DNA of 64,000 bases from contig NZ_CP101166.1 in the NCBI RefSeq assembly GCF_024298885.1, positions 2,603,149-2,667,148 of the forward strand, given 5' to 3'. A model generated the notes under the pieces. The model saw only the letters and a list, made by a program, of their open reading frames with translations, was not told the origin of the DNA and searched no databases. Of the stretch, positions 45,349 to 53,809 are shown in pieces; positions within the stretch are counted from its first letter, which is position 1, and every line of letters starts with the position of its first letter. The position numbers were made by a program, and so were the translations under genes. This DNA comes from Haloglomus halophilum. Lineage in GTDB: Archaea; Halobacteriota; Halobacteria; Halobacteriales; Haloarculaceae.

Positions 45349-46139
45349 CCCTCGACCACCCCCTTCTCGCGGAGGAAGTCAGCCAGCTCGCCGGCGGTCT
45401 CCTCGGCCGAGCCCTCCCAGATGGTCGCGTCGCTCTCGGACTCGGGCTCGTACATCGACGTGCGGGAGACGTCGGACTCCAGCGTCGACTCGTCGAGTTC
45501 CAGGTCGCCCAGCTCGTGGACGTCGAGCGGCTTCTGCTGGGCCTGGCGGATGCCGCGCAGGCTCGCGTAGCGCGGCTCGTTGATGCCGGACTGGATGGTG
45601 AGGACGGCGGGCGTCTGCACGTCCGTCAGCTCCTCGATACCACCCTCCAGCTCGCGGTGGACGTGTGCCACGCCGCCCTCGATGTCGAGGTCGAGCGTGT
45701 TGACGACGGCAGCCCACTCCATGTCGAGCTTGTTCGCCAGCGCGACGCCGGTCGCGCCGTTGGAGTCGTCGGCCGCCTGGACGCCGGAGAAGATGAGGTC
45801 GGGTTCCTCCTCCTCGGCGACCGCGGCCAGCATCTCGGCCTTGGCCTCGACGGAGAGGTAGTCCGCGCCCGCGAGGGAATCGTCCCAGACACGGATGGCC
45901 CGGTCCGCGCCCTTCGCGAGCGCCATCCGGATGGTCTCCTCGGACCGCTCGGGCCCGATGGTGACCGTCACCACTTCCACGTCGTCGTTCTCCTCACTGG
46001 TCTGGACGGCTTCCTCCACGGCGTAGTCGTCCCACTCGTTGAGGTCGTACTCGAGGTAGCTCTCGTCGACGTCGAGCCCAGAGATCTGGAACTCGTCCTC
46101 GACCTCGGCCACCTCTTTCACGGTGACGAGTATCTTCAT
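45345..46139 (-). CDS. etfB: Electron transfer flavoprotein beta subunit
   Basis: A 264-residue ETF beta (FixA-type). MKILVTVKEVAEVEDEF, the DYAVEEAVQ helix, and SGVQAADDSNGATGVALA (nucleotide site) are family features. It is the first gene of the two-gene operon. A TATA box about 30 bp before the start fits a leaderless transcript. The pair supports beta-oxidation-type metabolism; no dehydrogenase gene is nearby. Confidence 0.94.
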   Translation of the reverse strand: MKILVTVKEVAEVEDEFQISGLDVDESYLEYDLNEWDDYAVEEAVQTSEENDDVEVVTVTIGPERSEETIRMALAKGADRAIRVWDDSLAGADYLSVEAKAEMLAAVAEEEEPDLIFSGVQAADDSNGATGVALANKLDMEWAAVVNTLDLDIEGGVAHVHRELEGGIEELTDVQTPAVLTIQSGINEPRYASLRGIRQAQQKPLDVHELGDLELDESTLESDVSRTSMYEPESESDATIWEGSAEETAGELADFLREKGVVEG

Positions 46140-46167
46140 GCTAGTCGTTACAACCCAGCAGTCGTTG

Positions 46168-46182
46168 GTGAATAAACGTTTC
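46168..46182 (-). promoter_or_regulatory. etfBA promoter
   Basis: On the minus strand AAACGTTTATTCACC gives a BRE/TATA-like element about 32 bp before the etfB ATG. Confidence 0.55.
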
Positions 46183-46284
46183 CGAACGCCCCGAGCAGCG
46201 TCGCCGTTGGCCGACGATATGAGGGCTGTTCAAGCCGATTCCGACGGCTACGCCTCTCGGTGTCGGCAAGATTCGCCCGGGCTG

Positions 46285-47544
46285 TCACTCCTCGTCCAGT
46301 TCGGTCACGTCCTCGTCGGGGAAGCTGATGAGGTTCTCCCGGCCGATCCGGAGCTTGTCGATGCGGTCGGCTTCGTCCATCGCGGACAGCAGCTGGGACA
46401 CCTTCGCGTTCGACCAGCCCGTCTCGGAGACGATGTTGGCCTGCTTCATCCGGCCACCGTTCCGTTCGAGCAGCCGCTCGACCCGCTCCTCGTCGCTGAG
46501 AAGCTCCGTGTCCGTCTCGGCCTCGTCCGTCCCATCGCCCCCGGTAGCTGCGCCACTGGCGGCGGTCGCGTCCGCCCCGTCCGCGGCGCCCGCCTGGGCA
46601 TCGCCGGCTTCCCCAGCGGCCGCGCCGCCATCGGTCCCGTCTCCTGGTCCAGTCGGTGCGGGGCCGTCGTCGTCGTCGTCACGCCGCCGTCGGAGCACGA
46701 GCAGCACGGCGCCGACCAGAAGCAGCCCACCGACCCCCCCGATGACGAGCAGTTCGCCGGGGAGTGGCGAGCCGGGTGTCGGCGTCGGCGAGTCGGGCGT
46801 CGGTGTCGGCGAGCCGGGTGTCGGCGTCGGCGTCGGGGCGCCGTTCCGTTCGTAGGTCGCCGCCACGTCGCCGGGTTCGAAGGTCGCCGGGCCCTCCCAT
46901 CGGAGGACGCCCGCCCGCGGAGTGGTCGTCGCCGTGAACACCCCGTATCCCTGTGGGGGTCGGACCTCGAGCGTCTGCCCGGCCGCGAGGCCGGGAAGCC
47001 ACGTCCCCTCGCTCGTGTTGAACGCGGAGCCGAACCGGAGTCGGCCGTCGGTCCCCCGCGCGAAGTCGGTCCAGGTGAAGTTCAACGTGAGGTGCCCGGT
47101 CGCGGTCCCGTTCTCCCCTTCCACGACCGTGGCGTTGCGCTCGACCGCCCGGATGGTCATCGACCGGTTGACAGTCGCGTTGGCCGCGCGGTTGGCGCGC
47201 CGGAACGTCGTGATGTCGAATCCGACATCGGCGTCCCCGCGCTCGTATCGGCGCGCGAGATCATCGAAGGCGGCGCGGTCGCTCTCGTTCTCGAGCTCGA
47301 ACGCCGTCACGGCCGACCATCGTGCGTCCCCGTTCGGCTGGAGCTGTACGACGAGTGCGGTCCCGTCGCGTGGTGGCGTCTCCGACTGGACCGTGGCGAT
47401 GCCGGTCGAATCGGTGTCGATGTCGGGGTTCGCAGGAGCTGGTGCTGTCGCCGTGGCCGGGGCGGTCGCAGCGACAACGACCATCGCGGCGAGGACGGCG
47501 AGGGCAAGCGTCGGCTGGAGGGCGGCACACGACCTCGCCCGCAT
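46285..47544 (-). CDS. Membrane-tethered HTH regulator (DUF7345/DUF7343-like)
   Basis: A 419-residue type I membrane protein: signal peptide (about 1-35), an N-glycosylation-rich beta ectodomain (NVT/NRT/NGT-like sites; about 45-235), a Pro/Thr linker (PTPTPGSPTPTPDSP), one membrane helix (LLVIGGVGGLLLVGAVLLVL), an acidic Gly/Ala linker, and a C-terminal winged helix (RMKQANIVSETGWSNAKVSQLL). I recall this as the DUF7345 plus DUF7343 arrangement. It is probably a surface-sensing regulator. Convergent to etfB's upstream region; divergent from the exported protein at 47723. Confidence 0.78.
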   Translation of the reverse strand: MRARSCAALQPTLALAVLAAMVVVAATAPATATAPAPANPDIDTDSTGIATVQSETPPRDGTALVVQLQPNGDARWSAVTAFELENESDRAAFDDLARRYERGDADVGFDITTFRRANRAANATVNRSMTIRAVERNATVVEGENGTATGHLTLNFTWTDFARGTDGRLRFGSAFNTSEGTWLPGLAAGQTLEVRPPQGYGVFTATTTPRAGVLRWEGPATFEPGDVAATYERNGAPTPTPTPGSPTPTPDSPTPTPGSPLPGELLVIGGVGGLLLVGAVLLVLRRRRDDDDDGPAPTGPGDGTDGGAAAGEAGDAQAGAADGADATAASGAATGGDGTDEAETDTELLSDEERVERLLERNGGRMKQANIVSETGWSNAKVSQLLSAMDEADRIDKLRIGRENLISFPDEDVTELDEE

Positions 47545-47690
47545 ACGGTGCGGGTGGCGGTGGAGTGCGGAAAACGCTTTCCATCGGGGAATGAAACGTC
47601 TGCACGCTGGATAAAACGTCTCAGCGCCGCTGCACCCGTCTCGCGAGGCCGTTGTCCGTGACTGCTCTCCCCCCTCGGACGCGACGGACG

Positions 47691-47700
47691 ACTTTTTACT
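47691..47700 (+). promoter_or_regulatory. Promoter of the exported-protein gene
   Basis: ACTTTTTACT lies about 27 bp before the ATG at 47723, the spacing of a leaderless promoter. Confidence 0.5.
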
Positions 47701-47722
47701 CCCGGGGTCGGAGGGGTGGGAC

Positions 47723-49120
47723 ATGAGCGGTCCCCGTTCCCTCCACGCGCCTGCCGTCGCGGCCACACTCGCGCTCGCGGTCGCGCTGGTGCTCGCTCCC
47801 GTCGCGGGACTCCCTGCCGTCGGTGGGACCTCCGCCACCCCAGCCGTCCCGGCTACGACCCCGGGGACGCCCCCGGATGCGGCACAGTCGCTCGCCGATG
47901 GCGACTACGTCGACACGCGTGCCGCCGGTACACGGCTGCCGGCGTCCCTCCGCGAGCCGGTCCGGTCCGAGCGGAACACGACCGCGTATCTGGCGCTCGC
48001 GGCGGACCTGGAGACCCGCCAGTTCGGGACAGCCACGTTCGACGTGGGCGGGGCCGTCGCGGCCGACGGTGGTTCGACACACTCGACCTACGAGACGACC
48101 TGGCTCCGCTCGTCGTTCACCAGTGTCGGCGACAATCGAACGGAGCGCCGGCGCATCGTCGAACGCAGCGCCGACCGGCTGGACGCCCGTATCACCGCCC
48201 TCGAGCGTCGTGAGGGCCGTGCGCTCGAACGGTACAACAGCGGCGACATCTCCGCCCGGACGTATCTGCGCGAACTGGCCGCTATCGACCGGGCTGCGGG
48301 GTCACTCCGTGAGGCCGTCGGTCTCCTGCACACGTACAGCTCGGCGGTCGGTCAGCCGGTCTCCGAGCGCCGTATCGCGGCCCAGAAGGTCCGCCTGCTG
48401 TCGCTCGAAGGCCCCGTCCGCGCCCAGGTCGCGGCCTCCATGTACGGGGACCAGCCGCCGACGCGGGTCTACATCGAGACCTCCAGCCAGGGCGTCGTCC
48501 TCGCCACCATCGACCGCGGTCCCTTCACGCAGGAGTACCTCCGGGAGGCGTACGTCCCGTCGGCTCGCGACCCCGATGGACCCGACCGGTTCGAACAGAG
48601 CGGTGAGAAACTCGAGGCCGCCAGGGACCAGGCTGCAGCACTCTACCCCTGGGCCTTCGAGAACCAGGGCGGCACCTCCATCGGGACGTTCACCGGCGAG
48701 CCGTTCCTCTACAACGCTGGCGTCTACTCCGTCCGTGTCGGGCATTCCCACGGAACGAGCCGGACGTACGACCTCATCACGTTCCTCGACGGTGGGACCC
48801 GGGATGTCTTCCGCGAGATCCAGTACAAGGACCTCTCCGCCGTGCCGACGGTGTTCGCCGACGAGAACACCTCCGACGGCGTCCGCCTCGCCGTCGAGCG
48901 GACCAGAACCGGCGGCCCGATGCGCGTGACGGTGACGAACGAAGCCACGGGGGACCCGATCCAGGCGACCGTCCTCGTCAACGGGGAGCGCGTCGGCATG
49001 ACCGATATCGAGGGAGAGCGCTGGGTCATCGCTCCCGGACCGACAGCGACCATCACGGTCGTCACCGAGGAGACGGAGGTCTCGACGACCGTCTTCAGCG
49101 ACGGCGCGCCGACCGGCTGA
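47723..49120 (+). CDS. Exported haloarchaeal protein (DUF7096-like)
   Basis: A 465-residue secreted or membrane-associated protein with a signal peptide (about 12-36). Residues 130-210 are helical and coiled (ERRRIVERSADRLDARITAL); the remainder is beta-rich and ends with a Thr/Val-rich Ig-like domain (TNEATGDPIQATVLVNG). Several NXT/S sites suggest glycosylation. I recall DUF7096/7094 families of this layout. It is followed by a pilin-like gene, as I recall from related genomes. Function unknown. Confidence 0.65.
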   Translation: MSGPRSLHAPAVAATLALAVALVLAPVAGLPAVGGTSATPAVPATTPGTPPDAAQSLADGDYVDTRAAGTRLPASLREPVRSERNTTAYLALAADLETRQFGTATFDVGGAVAADGGSTHSTYETTWLRSSFTSVGDNRTERRRIVERSADRLDARITALERREGRALERYNSGDISARTYLRELAAIDRAAGSLREAVGLLHTYSSAVGQPVSERRIAAQKVRLLSLEGPVRAQVAASMYGDQPPTRVYIETSSQGVVLATIDRGPFTQEYLREAYVPSARDPDGPDRFEQSGEKLEAARDQAAALYPWAFENQGGTSIGTFTGEPFLYNAGVYSVRVGHSHGTSRTYDLITFLDGGTRDVFREIQYKDLSAVPTVFADENTSDGVRLAVERTRTGGPMRVTVTNEATGDPIQATVLVNGERVGMTDIEGERWVIAPGPTATITVVTEETEVSTTVFSDGAPTG

Positions 49121-49166
49121 GCCGGACGCCCGTAGCTTCTTGTCGGATGCCGGGACCAGACGCCCC

Positions 49167-49643
49167 GTGTCGCCACGTCCCGACCGTGCCGTGTCGCCCG
49201 TCCTCGGGTCCATCCTGCTCGTGGCCCTCACCGTCAGTCTCGCCGCCGTCGTTGGAGGCACCGTCCTGTCCGGGGCCGTCCCCACGGAGCCACCGCCACG
49301 TGCCACGCTCGATTGCCGGGCCGACGCCGCCTCGGACCGTGTGACCTGCGTCCACGGCGGCGGCGACCGCCTGGACGTACGCGACCTCGACGTCCACATC
49401 ACCGTGGACGGCGAGCCGCTGGTCCACCAGCCGCCGGTCCCGTTCTTCGCGGCGCGGGGGTTCCACGCCGGCCCGACGGGGCCGTTCAACAGCGCCGCCG
49501 ACTCCAACTGGTCCGCCGGCGAGTCCGCAGCCGTCCGGCTCGCGGGGACGAACCGACCCGGGCTCACGTCCGACGCCCGGGTGGTGGTCACGGTCACGGC
49601 CGGCGACCACGTGGTCGTGCGGGCACGTGCGACCGCGAGTTAA
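49167..49643 (+). CDS. Pilin/archaellin N-terminal domain protein
   Basis: A 158-residue protein starting with a class III-like signal: DRAVSPVLGSILLVALTVSLAAVVG. In the archaeal type IV pilin family the prepilin peptidase cuts before the hydrophobic helix, which then packs in the fibre or anchors the protein. The remainder is beta-rich with a Cys pair (LDCRA and VTCVH). The GTG at 49167 is chosen; a TTG at 49140 is possible. The A24 peptidase at 34280 may process it. Confidence 0.75.
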   Translation: MSPRPDRAVSPVLGSILLVALTVSLAAVVGGTVLSGAVPTEPPPRATLDCRADAASDRVTCVHGGGDRLDVRDLDVHITVDGEPLVHQPPVPFFAARGFHAGPTGPFNSAADSNWSAGESAAVRLAGTNRPGLTSDARVVVTVTAGDHVVVRARATAS

Positions 49644-49764
49644 TACAGATATGGTGGGTTTCCACCCGATACATCGGAATTATGCTGTCAAAACCGATGT
49701 ATGAGGGTCGTGGAATGGGGATAAAGATGATTCTGGGCCCGAACGGACGGCCGGCGCCGGAGGG

Positions 49765-50457
49765 TCAGTCGTCGGCCGACGCGTCGACGGGGTCGGTCTC
49801 GGCGTCGGTGGCCTCCTCCGCCGGGTCCGTCTCGGCGTCACCGGGAACTCGCGCCAGGGTGGTGATGGCGATCTCGGGGTTGTAGTCGGGCCCCATCGTG
49901 ACGTGGCGGAACTCCTCGTAGCCGGCCGCGGCGAACATCCGGTCGGCCTCGGCCTCGTCGTAGAACAGCATGATGGCGTCGGCGAGCTTCTGGAAGACCG
50001 TCGAGTTGGGGTAGTTCGGGCCGACGACCAGCACCGGGCCGCCCGGTTTCACGACGCGGCGGAACTCCTCCAGTGCGTCGACCGGGTTCGGCCAGTACTC
50101 GATGCTGCCGGAGGACCAGAGCGCGTCGAAGGTGTCGTCCTTGAACGGGAGCCGTTCTGCGTCCCCCCGGTGGAACTTCACCTGCCCGCGCGTGCCGAAC
50201 TTCGCGTAGGCCTTCTCCAGCTGGTGTTCCGACTGGTCGAGGCCGTAGACGTCTTCCGTGTACTCCAGCAGTCCCTCCGTGGCGAAGCCGGTTCCACAGC
50301 CGACATCCAGCACGCGGTCGCCCTCGTCGATGTCGAACAGCTCCAGCGCCTCGTTGCGCATCTCCTCGTTCCAGATGAACGGGTTGATCTCGTCGTACAC
50401 CTTCGAGAGGTACTTGTAGAAGAACCGCGCGCGAGCCTTGTTCTCGAGGAGTCCCAT
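49765..50457 (-). CDS. Class I SAM methyltransferase, quinol-methyltransferase-like
   Basis: A 230-residue methyltransferase. The SAM motif VLDVGCGTGFATEG is near residue 50 and the FDALWSSGSIEYWPNP stretch near residue 112. The N-terminal ARFFYKYLSKVYDEINPFIWNEEMR-like block resembles plant-type MPBQ/MSBQ methyltransferases, which act on prenylated quinols and are reported to share ancestry with archaeal proteins. A menaquinone methylation role is plausible but unproven. The tail is Asp/Glu/Thr-rich. Confidence 0.75.
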   Translation of the reverse strand: MGLLENKARARFFYKYLSKVYDEINPFIWNEEMRNEALELFDIDEGDRVLDVGCGTGFATEGLLEYTEDVYGLDQSEHQLEKAYAKFGTRGQVKFHRGDAERLPFKDDTFDALWSSGSIEYWPNPVDALEEFRRVVKPGGPVLVVGPNYPNSTVFQKLADAIMLFYDEAEADRMFAAAGYEEFRHVTMGPDYNPEIAITTLARVPGDAETDPAEEATDAETDPVDASADD

Positions 50458-50569
50458 TACCCTCGTGTTGGGTCCCAGCGGGCATAATTCCCCTGCTTCC
50501 GGGGCCGTGCCGGCCCGGATACGGTCGCCGACCGCGGGAACTAACCCCGCGCCCTGCCACCGCCGAGCC

Positions 50570-51190
50570 ATGAGCGAGGACGTGCTGGTTCCGGGCGGAC
50601 GCGACGTGCGCGGGACGCTCGATACGCCCGACGGCGAGGCGACGGCCTGCGTCGTCGCGTGTCCGCCCCATCCGCAGTACGGGGGCAAGCGGACGGACGC
50701 GCGCCTGCGGGCACTCGCGGACGCCCTGACGAGCGAGGGTGTCGCCTGTCTCCGCTTCGATTACGGCGACTGGGACGAGGGGCGCGGTGAGCGAACCGAC
50801 GTGCGGCAGGCCTGTCGGTGGGCTCGCGGCCGCTTCGGCGACGACCGTGTCGGGCTGTTCGGCTACTCCTTCGGCGGTGCCGTCGCGCTGCTCGCTGCTG
50901 CGGCCGACGGGGCGGACGGGCGGAACCTGCAGGCCGTCGTGGCGCTCGCGCCGGGTGCCGGCATCACCGGCGGCGTCGAGCGGCCGGTCCCCGAGGCGCT
51001 GGGCGACATCGCCGCGCCCGTCCGCATCGTCTACGGGAGCCGGGACACGACCGCGAACTGGGAGCCGGTCGTGGAGCGCGCACGCGAGCTGGGACTCGAC
51101 GTCGTGGAGATGAGCGCCGACCACCACTTCGTCGGGCAGGCCGACAAGGCTGCGGACCACGCCGCCGAGTTCCTGCTGGCCCGGCGCTGA
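50570..51190 (+). CDS. Alpha/beta hydrolase
   Basis: A 206-residue serine hydrolase of the small dienelactone-hydrolase-like type. The nucleophile elbow GYSFGGAV, an Asp in YGSRDTTANW and a terminal His in DHHFVGQ make the triad. PPHPQYGGKRTD forms the oxyanion region. Substrate unknown. Divergent from the methyltransferase. Confidence 0.8.
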   Translation: MSEDVLVPGGRDVRGTLDTPDGEATACVVACPPHPQYGGKRTDARLRALADALTSEGVACLRFDYGDWDEGRGERTDVRQACRWARGRFGDDRVGLFGYSFGGAVALLAAAADGADGRNLQAVVALAPGAGITGGVERPVPEALGDIAAPVRIVYGSRDTTANWEPVVERARELGLDVVEMSADHHFVGQADKAADHAAEFLLARR

Positions 51191-51245
51191 ACCGCGGCCG
51201 CATGGAACCGACACCACTACCCTCCGACCGTCCCGACCGGCGGGT

Positions 51246-51941
51246 ATGACCCTTCGATACGTGACGACCAACCCCGGGAAGGTCCGGGAGGCCGAGGAGT
51301 ATCTCGACGACGTGTCGGCGCTGGACTACGACTACACCGAGGTGCAGGCGCCCGAACTGGGGCCCATCGCGGCTCACGGCGCCCGGGAAGCGTATCGCCA
51401 CGCCGGCGAGCCGGTCATCGTCGACGACGCCGGCCTGTTCGTCGATGCGCTCGATGGGTTCCCGGGCCCGTACTCCTCGTACGTCGAGCACACGCTCGGC
51501 GTGGAGCTGACGGGCCGGGTCGCCCGCGAGGCCGCCGCGGCCGCGGACGGCGGCGACAGTGACGGCGACGGTGAGGTCGCCCGCGCGGCGTTCCGGTGTG
51601 TCATCGGTTACTGCGACGGTGACGACTTCGCGGCGACCCCCGAGCCCGTCGACCGTGGCGAGCGCCGGGGCCAGGACCTTGCGGCCGACGACCGGGACAG
51701 CGCGACGACGGACGCGCAGGTCGCCGGTGACGACGGGAGCGCCGACCTCCCCGTGAAGCTGTTCGAGGGCGTCGTTCCGGGCCGAATCGTCGAGCCGCGG
51801 GGCGACGGCGGGTTCGGCTACGACCCGGTCTTCGAGCACGACGGGACCACGTTCGCGGAGATGGACGCGACGGAGAAGAACGCCGTCTCGCACCGCGGGC
51901 GGGCCCTCGCGAAGTTCGCCGACTGGTTCGCCGAGCGGTAA
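51246..51941 (+). CDS. rdgB: Non-canonical purine NTP pyrophosphatase
   Basis: A 231-residue RdgB/HAM1-type enzyme that removes XTP and dITP from the nucleotide pool. TTNPGKVREAEEYL, VDDAGLFVDALDGFPGPYS, GGFGYDPVF and SHRGRAL are all present. A polar, Asp/Ala-rich stretch of about 43 residues (127-169) is inserted before the GGFGYDP block and is absent from typical family members. The protein is otherwise complete. Confidence 0.93.
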   Translation: MTLRYVTTNPGKVREAEEYLDDVSALDYDYTEVQAPELGPIAAHGAREAYRHAGEPVIVDDAGLFVDALDGFPGPYSSYVEHTLGVELTGRVAREAAAAADGGDSDGDGEVARAAFRCVIGYCDGDDFAATPEPVDRGERRGQDLAADDRDSATTDAQVAGDDGSADLPVKLFEGVVPGRIVEPRGDGGFGYDPVFEHDGTTFAEMDATEKNAVSHRGRALAKFADWFAER

Positions 51942-51974
51942 CCGCGGCCACAGTCGCCGGGAGGGCCGACCCGC

Positions 51975-53744
51975 TCAGGTCAGCAACCGGGGCCCGAACA
52001 CCATCACCAGCAGGCCGAGTATCATCACGATACTGACGGTCGTGGTGACGGCGGAGGTGAGCGCCCGGCCGTTCGAGACGGGGAGCCGTGAGACGACGGT
52101 CTCGGTCGTCGTCCGGAGGATGTGGCCGCCGTCGAGCGGATACGCGGGGACGCAGTTGAACTGGCCGATGATGAGGTTGATCCACGCCGTCCAGAACAGC
52201 AGGTTGGCGAGGAAGAAGGCGAACCCGGCGCCGAGCAGCCCAAGCGGACCGCTCACGGTGTAGAAGTTCGTCACCGGGCCGACGAAGCCGGCGAAGTTGT
52301 AGCCCACGTCCGGGAGGGTGAGCGACGCGAACGGGAGCACCAGCGTGAGGTAGGCCCGTTCGATGCCGCCGAGGCCGCCGCCACCGTTCCCACCGAGTAC
52401 CGTCAGGAAGGTGTTCGAGGGGTAGACATCGACACCGAAATCGTCGAGGACGAACCCGGAGACGCCGCGCTGGACCCGCACGCCGAGCTGGGCATCGGAC
52501 CCGCTGCCGCCGAGGTCCACCTCGACGGTGCGGCGCTCGCCGTCGTAGCCGCCGACGTAGCCCGTCACGGAGACGGTGTCCCCGGGCTGGCGCGCGTCGA
52601 GGACGGCGCTCAGGTCGTCGAAGTCGACGGTCCGGTTGCCGCCGATGGCCGTGATGATGACGGTCTCGCCGCCCGAGAGGTCGGTCTGTCCGGCGAGCGC
52701 ACCGTCGGGCGCGACGAGGCTGTACGTGCCGATGGGGAGCTGGACCGACCGGGTCCCGCTCTGGTTGCGCACCGTCAGGTCCGCGACCGGGCGCGACTGG
52801 ACGGCGTCCTCGAAGCTCCCGACCGTCGAGACGCGGCTCCCGTTGACGGCGGTGACGGTCTCGTTCACGGCGATGGGGGCGTCCCGGACCGCGACGGTCA
52901 CGAGCACCTCGCGCTGGACGGTGACCGTCTCACCGCTCTCCAGTTCGACGGGAACGCTGTCGGCGCGTGATTCGGCGAGGGTGGCCTGCATCGCGTCGGC
53001 GTCCGCGACGGATTCGCCGTCGACGCTCGTGATGACCGTCCCGCGGTCGATGCCGGCATCACGGGCTGGCGACCCCTGGAGCGAGCCGCCGATGGGCACG
53101 CCGGCCACGACGCTGATGCTCCCGGCGACGGGGCCGAAGAGGAGGAGGAAGGCGACGACGGAGACCGCGAAGTTGTTCGTGACCCCGGCCGCGAACATCC
53201 GGGTCTGTCCGCCACGGCTCGCGCGGTTGCGCGAGGCCTCGCTCGGCTCGACGAACGCGCCGATGGGGATGAAGGCCAGCAGCGCCAGCCCCATCGACTC
53301 GATGTCGATGTCCTCGACCCGGCAGAGGAGGCCGTGACCGCCCTCGTGGACGACGAGGCCGATGAGGAGACCGGTCAGGATCTCCGGCGCCACGGAGAGC
53401 GGGAGGAAGTCGTTGACACCGGGGATGGCGAGGACGTTCTGTGGCTCGTTCAGTGCCGTCGGCGTCGGGTTGCGGACGGCCGAGATGGCCGCGAACGCGA
53501 CGAGGGCGAACGAGCCGACCATCACGACGAGCGCGATGCCGACGCCGAGGTTGCCCCACGCTCGCCAGAACCGTTTCGGCCCCGCGAGCCAGTTCAGGAA
53601 CGCCTTGCCGCGCTGGGTGTGGATCGTCGTGATGGGACCCTGTACCCGGATGGCCTCGGGGAGGCGCCCCTGCGCCTTGAGGGCCATCGCGACGAGGGTG
53701 TAGAGGACGATGCCTCCACCCACCAGCCACAGCGTGCTTACCAT
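51975..53744 (-). CDS. Site-2-protease-family (M50) metalloprotease
   Basis: A 589-residue membrane protease. HEGGH (133-137) is the zinc motif and LDGGH (537-541) the second ligand site, in the usual AYPLDGGH context. Between them are one or two PDZ-like domains (for example GSPARDAGIDRGTVITSVDG). It cuts substrates within the membrane, as in regulated intramembrane proteolysis. The tethered regulators in this window could be substrates, but nothing in the sequence proves it. Confidence 0.87.
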   Translation of the reverse strand: MVSTLWLVGGGIVLYTLVAMALKAQGRLPEAIRVQGPITTIHTQRGKAFLNWLAGPKRFWRAWGNLGVGIALVVMVGSFALVAFAAISAVRNPTPTALNEPQNVLAIPGVNDFLPLSVAPEILTGLLIGLVVHEGGHGLLCRVEDIDIESMGLALLAFIPIGAFVEPSEASRNRASRGGQTRMFAAGVTNNFAVSVVAFLLLFGPVAGSISVVAGVPIGGSLQGSPARDAGIDRGTVITSVDGESVADADAMQATLAESRADSVPVELESGETVTVQREVLVTVAVRDAPIAVNETVTAVNGSRVSTVGSFEDAVQSRPVADLTVRNQSGTRSVQLPIGTYSLVAPDGALAGQTDLSGGETVIITAIGGNRTVDFDDLSAVLDARQPGDTVSVTGYVGGYDGERRTVEVDLGGSGSDAQLGVRVQRGVSGFVLDDFGVDVYPSNTFLTVLGGNGGGGLGGIERAYLTLVLPFASLTLPDVGYNFAGFVGPVTNFYTVSGPLGLLGAGFAFFLANLLFWTAWINLIIGQFNCVPAYPLDGGHILRTTTETVVSRLPVSNGRALTSAVTTTVSIVMILGLLVMVFGPRLLT

Positions 53745-53809
53745 TGTCTCCGGGGAGGGTCCTGTGGCTCAAATGGATTCGGGTTGCGGGATCGGGGCAC
53801 GGTCCCGGG

